A stretch of 64,000 bases of DNA. It comes from Bolinopsis microptera (lineage: Eukaryota > Ctenophora > Tentaculata > Lobata > Bolinopsidae). Positions 12,886-22,744 of the stretch are shown here, piece after piece. Positions within the stretch are counted from its first letter, which is position 1; each line of letters opens with the position of its first letter. The notes under the pieces were generated by a model. That model worked only from the letters and a program-made list of their open reading frames with translations. It was not told the origin of the DNA and ran no database searches. The DNA lies in the NCBI RefSeq assembly GCF_026151205.1, contig NC_087079.1, positions 15,314,445 to 15,378,444 on the forward strand, read 5' to 3'. Position numbers and translations under genes: made by a program.

Positions 12886-14160
12886 TAAGGTCTCGTGACT
12901 CGTACCTATTGAACCCAAATTTCAAGCTAGATAAGACAATCTTTAACCGTCAATTAAGTGGTTTTATGTGCACAAATGTCAAATAACCATGCAGAGCGGT
13001 TATCATATTATGGAGCAGGCTGCTTATCATGTTGATTAAACTTGTTCAGTCAAATCAATCATTTCCATACAATCTACTCATTATAGATAAGAATAAAGGC
13101 GGACAAGGTAAAGAAAGGACTATTAAGACGATCTAGAAGTAAAAGTAAACTATTCAGTTTGTTTTTGTCGGTAACTTGCCGGGTTTTACTGTAAGTGTAA
13201 CTGTGGAGAAATATCAGAAATAGAAGCACAATTGAAAGATCTTTCATGCTTAGTCTCGATAATTTCACCGAACATCATAATAAACTTCTAATAATGATAA
13301 TGGAGTAAGATCTGTGGACATTTCAATGGCTCATAGTACATCTAGGAAAAGGTAAGTCGGTTATTTCAAAAAGAATTAAAAAAGCGTAGAAACTTGAAAC
13401 TACGAACGAAAGAAACCCGGCTATTTTCCAATAAGATATCTCCCAATTCCTTTACTTGATAGTTGACGTGTTGACGTGGGGAGCTATTTGGTGAACGACT
13501 CTCTAACTGGTCGGTAGGGGGAAAAATGTCTAGCAAAATTGTGACTCATTCTGTCACCAGCAGTTTCACGCGGTAGTTCAACCCCTCAGCAAGTTCGGAC
13601 ACTATAACTTTAAAAGCAATATAGCGAAGCGTCTACGACTAATAACTTAATAATACTACACGACGCATGTTCAGGACAACTCTTGTGTCATGTGCTCCAT
13701 ACTGGAGAATGTGGGTTTATTAGTATTTTAGTTGGACTATGTGCAGATAAAGACAGCCAATTGCTCAGTGCAGGTTGCAGTCAGGAAAAGTGGAAATGCT
13801 ATAAATTAATAATATTCAGATCTCCAATAAATCAATGAACGGTAATTCCCAGGATAAAAATAATCACGGATGAAATAGACGTACGATTTTACAAATCGCT
13901 CTGATTAAACCGATCAATCGAACAAATGAGCGCCCGGTAATCACAATCGATATGCTAATTATAATCATGAGAAATTGTGAAGAAAATCCGCATCAATCAG
14001 AGTGAAATTCCTATCTATACTTCTCAGAATTTGACGAAAGCATTCAAATAAGGTCACGAAATAGTTGGCTAGCATTACTACTACAGTACTACAATTCTAC
14101 AATCTACATACAACAAGCGTCTAGCTTGGTTGATTCATTAATCCAAAATGTGGGACGTGG
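12886..14160. repeat. Segmental tandem duplication, copy A
   Basis: Collinear with 14183-14965. Shared blocks in order: TATTGAACCCAAATTTCAAG (12917), TCTCGATAATTTCACCGA (13253), AAAGGTAAGTCGGTTATTTC (13349), GGCTATTTTCCAAT (13420), CTTCTCAGAATTTGA (14017) and ACATACAACAAGCGTCTAGC (14106). Copy A is longer by unshared inserts. No coding potential was seen in either copy. Confidence 0.85.
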
Positions 14161-14161
14161 T

Positions 14162-14199
14162 CGAGACCGTATAAACCCTGCTGCGTTTATACGGTCTCG
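14162..14199. repeat. 14-bp perfect hairpin at the duplication junction
   Basis: CGAGACCGTATAAA (14162-14175) pairs exactly with TTTATACGGTCTCG (14186-14199) across a 10-base loop. The right arm is the start of duplication copy B. The left arm closes the spacer after copy A. Confidence 0.88.
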
Positions 14200-14965
14200 T
14201 GCATATTGAACCCAAATTTCAAGTATAACACGAAATTGGTCTAGAGAAGACAACCTTTTACTTTTGATTAAGTAGTTTGGCGTGCAGAAATAACCAGAGC
14301 GATTATTTTATCATGGGGCTGATTATTATCTCTTAATCAAACTTGTTCAACTTCAGTCAGAACTCAGATCATTCCTTCCTGTTTCATCTAATTATAAATT
14401 GACAGATTTTTCATGCTTACTCTCGATAATTTCACCGATGATCATATTACTTATAAAATTTCATTGGCCGGAAAACTGGAAAAGGTAAGTCGGTTATTTC
14501 AAAAAGCATTAGGAGCTCTAGAAATAAAACTGCGAGAATCGAAAGAACTCCGGCTATTTTCCAATGAAATGTCTCCCAATTCCTTTATTTGATAGTTTAC
14601 GTGTTGATGTTTGTAGCTATTTGGTCAACGACCATATAACTCATGGTCGGTTAAAGAAAAAAAGAAGGAAAGAATAAAAAATATAAATAAAAAAGAGCAT
14701 ATTTTAGGCAAAAGTTTCACTTATTCTGTCAACAGTTTCACCCGGAAGTTCAATTCATCAACAATCGATCGACAATCGATGTGCTAGTGCTACTTTTCAT
14801 TATGGGACATATTGAAGAAAATCAACATCAATCAGAGTAAAATGCCCATCTATACTTCTCAGAATTTGATAAAAGCATTCAAATAAGTAAGTCACAAAAT
14901 ATTTACCTGGTATTACTACTACAATTCTACATACAACAAGCGTCTAGCTTGTTGATTAATTAATC
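14183..14965. repeat. Segmental tandem duplication, copy B
   Basis: Second, diverged copy of 12886-14160 in the same orientation. It contains ATATTGAACCCAAATTTCAA (14203), CTCTCGATAATTTCACCGAT (14420), AAAGGTAAGTCGGTTATTTC (14482), CTTCTCAGAATTTGA (14854) and ACATACAACAAGCGTCTAGC (14931). Many substitutions and indels indicate an old duplication. Confidence 0.85.
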
Positions 14966-17900
14966 TAGCACGGGTATATACTGTTCAAAACAGCAAATTC
15001 ACGATATGATAACTATAAGAGCGATCACATTTAACATGAGCTGGAGCCTGAAAAACAACTTTTGGCTTTACCATCATGACCGTATTAACTCCTCAAGGTA
15101 TCCACCATGGATAAGAAAATGAATTGGTTATTTCTTCTGGTATCATGTCGAGAAATTTGAGTATATATATTCCACCGTCTCAGATCTCTATTTTAATCGG
15201 TTAACCGTTATAAAATGTCTAAATCCTTATAACTTTGTAAACGTCATTACATCATTGTTATATGGAAGGGATTAACTCAATAAGGTGTGGTTTTAGTTTA
15301 GGGTAAGGTTCAAGGATTGGTTATCTGGCTTAATCCCTAAGAATCAAGGGATAGAATTAAGTTCAGGGTTATAGATCATGTGGGTTGTTTAAGAGTTTAT
15401 GTGACGTGGAGCTGTGGGTACTGGCCAGATTTTTGTGAAATAGGACGAGAGGGATCTATTTCTTGTATTGGTGACTAAATCAAACACTAAAAGTGACGAG
15501 AGTGCATTTATCACACACAATACGCAAGAATACGCTGACTTCCGTGTATAGTAGTAGCACAAGAAAGCAAAGAATGAACAGGGTTGAACTTGCTCGGAAA
15601 TGAAGTGAAGCAATCACCCCACTGACAAAATAAGAAGCTGTCCTGACTAAAGTTTTGCTTGACGAATGTTTCGTGATCGCTGTGATAGCACGTGATGTAA
15701 TCCGCCTGTATAGTGACTGTTTCGTTGTCTTCAAGCCCGGGGTACAAAGATGACAAATATGGCAGAGGACCTATGGGCCAGGGGTACGAGGATGACAAAT
15801 ATGGTAGAGACTAGAGGGCCTATGGAATCAATAAGCTTGTCGCTTGAGAGGGTGAAATATAATTACATAATTGGATTAATTATCCTTGATAAAGCAAGGG
15901 TTCTGATATGATAGAATTTATCCAAACAACTGATCACGTCTCGTAGTACTCGACAGTGGTACGTGAGTTACCGAATAGTACGTGCTGGAATGACGGGAAT
16001 GTCGGGAATGTCATTGGTTACCATGGTGACCCCAAACTTCAACCGTTTTTTCCACAATTGCAGCAGACTTTTGGTCTCTGATTTTTGCTCTACTATTTAA
16101 ATGTTAACGTGACAACAAAACCGACAGCAATTACAGGGGAAATTCCTGATATGAGCGGAATTTCCAACAAAGCCCGTATTCCTGTAAAATTAAAACCGAA
16201 TAATTGACGTCTACTTTATACGTCTGCTAAATACTTTTATACCTGTGCTTTAAAATTGTACAGAACAAGGTGTTCAACCTCAAGGGAAAAGTATGGCGGC
16301 TGACTGCTTGTCTTTCGCCTTTACCAGCAGGTCCAAGAATACTCAATTATTGAGGAGGCGACACAATAAGCATTCATTTTAAATTAGATTTAGTAATATT
16401 AGAGGAAATTCCTTGTGCCAGAGGAATTTTCATCAAAGTTAATAATGTTGGAATTAGCTATAAGTGAGATAAACTATTCCTTAGTTATAAACGCTTTGCA
16501 GCAGGATGCCACACCATTGGGTATCTCTGGTAGAAAATAAGGTGGTAAGCAGAATACTTGACCAGAACCAAGTCTAGAAGGAAGATATTACTGTTATTAT
16601 CTATATATATAATCGAGATTCTTATTTGTAATTCATCAATGATCAGCAACTTTGTAGCCAAGTACAGACCATTTGTCTCATTAACAGGTAGTGCCCACTC
16701 TTCTCAGGTTATTGCTCGCGACATGTAAACTGCTTACTATCTTTAGTCCCGAATGAACACTGATATCACAGATATTAAAGAACATGGAACAAGTGTTTTT
16801 AGAAGTTGGAGAGCATCAAGTAAGCTTATTTAGCGTCCACGAGATTTACTGGTCTCCTGATGAAGACGCCCGAAATGTTATAGAAAACACGACAACTGCT
16901 GCACTGAATCTAGATAGTATAATATGTAAAGAAGTAAGTATAAGTACTCATAGCACTGGTTCAAACTACTTGAGCGAGGTGGGGCCTCCATTTCTATATT
17001 TTCGTTGGACCTGGTAGTGGCACAGCCCCTCAAAATTTATAATTAAAGTTCATTTTAATTTAATTCAAATTAATTATCATTATCCCCTAATCACGAATTT
17101 ACAACTTATTTTTTCGATTACGAATAATAGGACATATTATGAGAAGATTTTTTTGGGTTAAAAATCTCAAATTAAGAACTCTGCTCAAGAACAGAAAGGA
17201 AACGACCCCCAGGCCCCAGATCGGAACAAAATTTGTTGCAAACATTTATATACGGTAATGTTTTAACCACGATTTCGGCTAACAAAAAGTATTTTCACAA
17301 GGGAAGGTACAATATACGTAAAATGAAACTATAGATTCGGAATTATTTGACAATTAAAAAAAAACAAATTTCTATTATGATACTGTGCGTGGATAACAAT
17401 ATGATAAACTTCAAAGAAGTTGAATACCGGAAAATAGCATATAGATTTCTCGACAGCTTTTACTCTTCCCACATATCCCGTCTGAATAATGCGGAAAGGA
17501 AAATTAGACTAATTCGATTAAAACGTTTTCTGTCACAAAAAACAGGTTATTGGGATACAATAAGGCAATTTATATTAGTCGTTCTCTGTAAATTTACTGA
17601 GATGAAAAATGTTGCTCGCGCACAATTCAACCTATTCCATTGAGGGTTACAATTATACCTTTGTTCTAACGAAGTCTACTTCAGTACTTAGCCTCTCCCG
17701 ACGTTTTATGTCAGGTTACAAAACATGAAGACTTGATCTGTCTGGACATCTAATCATAAATTGAATCAAGATTTGACGGCAAGTACGGCAGATATAATTG
17801 TCAAATTGTGGCGTCAAAGCAAGGTCGTCAGTATAGCATATGAGTTACTTCTACAAAATCCATGAGTATGACCACCTTATATTAGTTGTTATGGACGTTA

Positions 17901-19590
17901 AAAATGTTTTTACAAAAAATATCGTGAAAAAGTTTTCTCAAATTTGTCCTTTTTAAACGACAAAAAACTATGAATTACTGACGATATACTCTACAGATTC
18001 CAATGTATGTATAACTATTATCAACTGTACAAATACAATTGTTAGCCGAAAAAAAGTTTAAAGACTAAAGCAAGAAAAAACACATTTGAGCAAAGAAGCA
18101 ATTCTCCAGAAGCTATCGTGGTGATGAAACTTAACTTATTTGATCATTGCTGTGTTCCATGAAATATCCAGCTTGCTCAATATTTCATGGAACACTTCAT
18201 GAAATAACATTTAATGGTCATCTACAGAGTTTAGTGAAACAAGCAGTTACAAGACACTAAAGTCTACAAGTACAAAGTACAGTCTCAGGCTGGCGCGTGA
18301 TATCCAATCTCACCGTCAAAATAAAGGTCTGCATTAAAGCATTGAAGCGTCATACTGATAAGCGATGTAAAACGTGAGAGCCGAGGTGTACTAGTGATAT
18401 GGGTACAAAAGAAAATTAATCAAAACAATATATAAAGGATCGGGTGAAGACCACTGAAAACTGGGGTAGGATAGTGATTGATTAGGTGTAACCATGGTAA
18501 CCACTAGAGCCAGTGTCGATTAGACTGCCACTAAAAAGCCCCCAATAGACAATAAACATGATGCAGAGCACCGTGAAAAGTTGGCAATCAAAGTTATTAT
18601 CTGTGGAGAACTCATTAAATGTACGGTTTATAGAGGAGCCCCCAGGTAACGTACAGACTGCGTTCAATCAGTACCACATGATCGTTACCACGCGTGTAAG
18701 AGCAGGCTCAATCACTTCATACCCTCCCAACTGACCAATAAGAAGCAACAGCACTATCTGATAGCCAATCAGAAACGTCATATTCTCGCTTCTACCGGCT
18801 GGTCTAGACTGAGGACCGCTCGTACGGTGTCAGAGGAAGATGAGGTATATCACCATCTGGAGCTAGAGCTGCACTAACAAGCTACAAGCAGGCGGGGAAT
18901 CTGTTCTGATTAATTATTTTGTGGTTCTAGATACCGGCTATGTAACAACGGCAGTCCAGGTGCAGTGCCAGATGTGTTACTGATTAGCATTAATTAATTA
19001 ATAAGTTTTAATCAGCATTTATATTCGTTCATTAGTAATTAGTATCATTAAGTGATCAGTCAGTAGTACTAGTAATCAATCTTGTTAAACTAATTTAGTT
19101 CAAAATGTCATGACAGCGGTAAAACATTCAACGTTCCTAAAAAATGGTAAGGCTTTGATAAAAAAAATTGATCTAAATTTATCAACTAAATTGTAAAAAC
19201 AGTTAAAATTTACATTGAAATTAATGTTGTAGTTTAAAGTACAGGATATAAATTAAAACACAAGTGTTCAAGAACACTAGTTACTCAGGACCAGAAATAT
19301 GCAAAATATGCAGCTAACGTTGAACCAGAAGTGGCCGACGAATAAAAGTATAATTTAGGGTATAATTATAAAAACCAATTACGTCTCGGCGGTCTACTAA
19401 ACTCCAGTAGTCAGTACCGCCATTGTTTTCAGTTCGCATCGATTCGTGGGATTCTCTTAATATCTCACCGTTCAATTTATAACCACTACAATAGCTGGCA
19501 GGTATTTATACTCCTCTCTTGCTCTTTCGCAGCAGTTTAGTGCTTATACGATATGCAGTAAAACATCAAAGGTAATGCTAGGCTTTTTGA
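14966..19590. other. Non-coding stretch, no gene recognised
   Basis: No convincing exon. It contains a twofold repeat of about 41 bp around GGGTACAAAGATGACAAATA (15741 and 15782), a 15-bp hairpin at 18153, and a short CCAAT-rich segment at 18735-18770 (GACCAATAAG, AGCCAATCAG). Two frames (16784-17017 and 17347-17643) match nothing I know and show no codon or motif support. Confidence 0.5.
18153..18194. repeat. 15-bp perfect hairpin
   Basis: TGTTCCATGAAATAT (18153-18167) and its exact complement ATATTTCATGGAACA (18180-18194) flank a 12-base loop. CTTCATGAAATAAC follows directly, a partial third copy of the arm. Confidence 0.85.
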
Positions 19591-19595
19591 ATCCG

Positions 19596-19897
19596 AGGTT
19601 ATGAAACACTCAGACTCAGAGGTTATGAAACACTCAGATTCTCAGAGGTTATGAAACACTCAGAGGTTATGAAACACTCAGAGGTTATGAAACACTCAGA
19701 GGTTATGAAACACTCAGAGGTTATGAAACACTCAGAGGTTATGAAACACTCAGAGGTTATGAAACACTCAGAGGTTATGAAACACTCAGAGGTTATGAAA
19801 CACTCAGAGGTTATGAAACTCTCAGAGGTTATGAAACACCCAGAGGTTATGAAACCCCCAGAGGTTATGAAACACCCAGGTCCCAGAGGTTACATGA
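19596..19897. repeat. 18-bp minisatellite (GAGGTTATGAAACACTCA)n
   Basis: About 15 head-to-tail copies, nearly identical in the centre and degenerating at both ends (CACCCA, CCCCCA variants). Because 18 is a multiple of three, the plus strand reads as repeated MKHSEV. There is no support for expression. Confidence 0.95.
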
Positions 19898-19899
19898 AG

Positions 19900-20780
19900 C
19901 AATCAGCATTCAACCTCTTCAGAGTTCATGCATGGGTCCCCTCCCAACTAAGTAAATCAAACCATTATAAACTGATAACAGATAACAGTGCGGATTGACC
20001 TGCTTCTAGCAACAACTGTACCGAATGACAAAATTTCTGAGTTAACAAGTAGAATTATTTAGCATTAAGCTAAAACCAGCGGGTAGAATTACGTAGCATC
20101 ATACTAAAACCAGACGAAAACTTGCGTGTTTTGCCACTATAACACGTGACTCGTATTTTTAACACGTGACTCGTAACACGTGACTTTTAACAGTACGTGA
20201 CTTTTAACAGTACGTGACTTTTAACACGTGCCTTGATGTCACCCCACATGAGCAGCACTGCTCATTTAGTTTTACTCGGGTCACGTTTCGTAAGGGAGGT
20301 CTTAGGCTTAAAAGAACAGAGAAATATGACTAACTGCATGCAACTAACTCCCTGAAGATCTGAGAGTTGCCGCGGTCCTCCTACAGGTATGACGGATTAT
20401 GATGGCCCTTGCCTGATAAATTGGATAAGCTATGTTGTAAGATGTTGATTTATAGATGTAGGTTTATAAGATTGTAGCCACAAAATGTTGTATACTAGGA
20501 TCAAAGCTGATCGCAAGTGTACAATATGGAAATTTACCTGAATACAGTCACTCCATGTAAATAGTCGTGTAATATCGCGAAGGACAGAGATATGCCGTCC
20601 GTAGAAAGATGTAAGAAATTACAACTGACAAGAAATGCGGTCGCATGTTTTTTGTATGTGGACGACCGCTTAATTTCCTGATCCATTGTATTATATTAGT
20701 TATAATGAAAACCATTTCTTTTGATAATATCTAAGATATCTCAAATATGATTGTTAAAATAGTTCTAAAGAATAAAAAAT
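19900..20780. other. Non-coding stretch between minisatellite and orphan receptor exons
   Basis: Apart from the CACGTGAC repeats, no exon or element was recognised. I looked here for the next ectodomain exon of the minus-strand receptor (a GPGC-type motif) and did not find it. Confidence 0.5.
20145..20235. repeat. CACGTGAC-containing short repeats
   Basis: Five or six copies of (A)ACACGTGACT or GTACGTGACTTTTAACA at 15-18 bp spacing. Several carry an intact palindromic CACGTG E-box. This could be a bHLH or bZIP binding cluster or simply a short minisatellite. It sits about 550 bp downstream, in the minus-strand sense, of the second receptor-type exon at 20788. Confidence 0.75.
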
Positions 20781-20787
20781 GTCTAAC

Positions 20788-21327
20788 CTTTCCATCATAT
20801 CAAGTTCTTTAACCACAGCAATGATGCCTGGTTTGGAGGAACACTCATCATCAAGGTACTTTACTGTTAGGTTGAGCTCCCCGGATTCGAACACTTCCTC
20901 TCTGATATAGTCTACTGCTGTTTGTGTAATGACCCTGAGAAGATAGAAGTTTGTTGGTTTGTGATGCGTTTTAGGGAGGAGTTGATCAGGTTATATACCC
21001 CCAGGGACCAAGTAATTGAAAAAAATACAGTAGTGAATAGTACGATTAAAAAATTCTTTTCTCCTTTCAATTTACGACTACTGAAATGACAATTCGACGA
21101 AGGATGCCTCAGAAGTCTCAAAATATCTGAAATAAGAGATGAAATACGGTCAAGAAAATATGTGAAAGGAATCATTTAACTCATTCGTACCTTTGGTGGG
21201 GAGGCCATTCTCCAAAGTCAGGGAAATTAAACGAAACGAGCACCCCAACTTCGAGCTCGATTGTAGATTGTCGTAAGGGAACTAGTGCTAGTAGAAAGAC
21301 AGCTCTCAGAAGAGGGAATACAGGCAT
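20788..21327 (-). CDS. Two receptor-cyclase-type 5' exons (alternative first exons or start of a second receptor)
   Basis: Exon a (21327-21191) encodes a signal peptide (MPVFPLLRAVFLLALVPLRQ) followed by TIELEVGVLVSFNFPDFGEW. Exon b (20934-20788) continues ITQTAVDYIREEVFESGELN, then LTVKYLDDECSSKPGIIAVV and KELDMME. This matches the first about 90 residues of an ANF-receptor ectodomain and is collinear with exon 1 of the cyclase at 7304-7581 ([39 protein letters not shown]). Splice signals are good: GTACGA donor, TTCTCAG acceptor, GTTAGA donor. Exon b ends in phase 2, exactly as cyclase exon 1 does, so it could splice in frame to the exon at 7148. No other downstream exon was found in the intervening 13 kb. 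A truncated paralogue is the alternative. Confidence 0.82.
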
Positions 21328-21359
21328 AGCAACCCCTTCTTCGTACCTGCACAAGTGAA

Positions 21360-22438
21360 GTGTCGTTATATCTTTACAGATATATATTCCAGATCAATTA
21401 TTCCATCGATAATTTGGATGTTCTCGATTGGAAAGCTGTTATCGTCAAACCAAAATGTTTCCATTTTCGCTAGACTAATCGTTATATCAACAGTCTCCTA
21501 GTGCGAGATTTTAGACAAATTACTGGGCTTGGGCAACAGCTGGCCTCCAAACTTATGAGTTGTTGTAACTTGAATAAAGTTAAATTGCACTTCAACTTAT
21601 TTAATCTACGGTGCACCCAAACGAGATCCTTGTGTTAAACTAAAGATTGTCGCTGCATGAACATGAGAATGTTAACACTCGAAGTAAGGCCCCTAACTTT
21701 TCGATGGCTGCCTTATGACAGTGAATAGGTCAGTTTGGTCAGAGTGACAGAGTTGGCGCCTAAGATAAACGATCTTAATATTACCACTTCGGTAATAATA
21801 ACTACATATTAGCAAATTTATTTGGTCGCACCTGCCGCAGAAAGTGGAAATGCAGTTTTTGGTTAAAGCGTTGAAATCGAAAACAGAAAGAAAATGGGGA
21901 AAGAAAACTTACCTTCTAAGTACAACATGCATGCACGTATTCGATCAGCGACTTCTTGAATTGTTTTTCTTCACATTGTTTTATTAACCACCTAAACAAG
22001 ATCAAATCTTAATATATAATATATCTATATTATATTTTATACTTAACGAAATCCCTCCGGCAACGGGGACATTAAAAAAAACAAACACTGAAAATCGACC
22101 AAAAACCGACCCTCTGGCGTGGCCAATTTTAGCTCGCAAATGGAGTTGAAACCTCGCCATTTTGAGCAGGGTTGTATAAAAAGGATAGGAATAGGTTGTA
22201 GCATTCTTAGAATTTTGATTAAGGCTTTAAATTTTCTATAATCAACGTCGGAAGTGAGGTAAAATAAACGTTAGAATAATGGCGTTATTTTATCAAAGAT
22301 TACCTGCGCCGTTGCTTAGCAACATCAAGAGATTGCACGTGCGCGAGCAAGAACAGATTAGCAACGCGGGCTGTCATGCTCTCTATCTCTCTATTAATGC
22401 TTTTCAAACAAAGTTACAACGAATTCTTCATGTAATGC
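21360..22438. other. Non-coding stretch upstream of orphan receptor exons
   Basis: Presumed promoter side of the minus-strand exon pair at 20788-21327. There is no clear TATA or initiator. A minus-strand GC-AG or GT-AG 5' UTR intron cannot be excluded. Confidence 0.4.
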
Positions 22439-22446
22439 ATCCTGGG

Positions 22447-22736
22447 CAGTGGCGTAACGTTGCTTGTTGGCGCCCCCCTGCCGAAAAAAGCGCCCCCCTG
22501 TTGGCGCCCCCTCCCCTTTTGGTGCCCCTCCCTAAAATTGAACAAATTAGGTGATTTTAAAGAATACGCCGGTAAAATCTCTAAAAAAGTGTGTATTTAG
22601 ATTTAAAACGCGCAGTTTTGCTAGTACTTTAGTTAAGTTTTCGAAATTGTCCCACATTCAAACGACGATTTGGCGCCCCCCTAAGACGGCGCCCCCCTGC
22701 ACAGCGGGGTCAGCAGGGCCTTTCGTTACGCCACTG
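22447..22736. mobile_element. Non-autonomous hAT-type DNA transposon (MITE), 290 bp
   Basis: Terminal inverted repeats CAGTGGCGTAACG (22447-22459) and CGTTACGCCACTG (22724-22736) match perfectly over 13 bp. They are flanked by an identical 8-bp direct repeat ATCCTGGG at 22439-22446 and 22737-22744, the target duplication length of hAT transposases. Subterminal GGCGCCCCCCTG-type motifs occur near both ends. No transposase is encoded, so it would be mobilised in trans. The perfect TIRs and TSD suggest recent insertion. Confidence 0.9.
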
Positions 22737-22744
22737 ATCCTGGG

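Noticed and set aside
16850-16890. CTGATGA...GAAA resembling a hammerhead ribozyme core (CCTGATGAAGACGCCCGAAA)
   Set aside because: The eight bases between the two core boxes cannot form stem II, and no pairing stems I or III were found around it.
16784-17643. Two plus-strand frames of 77 and 98 codons
   Set aside because: Neither matches a known domain, and their starts, ends and codon use look random.
20880-20900. Minus-strand GTTCGAATCC resembling a tRNA T-loop
   Set aside because: It lies inside the coding part of the receptor exon at 20788-20934, and no cloverleaf arms surround it.
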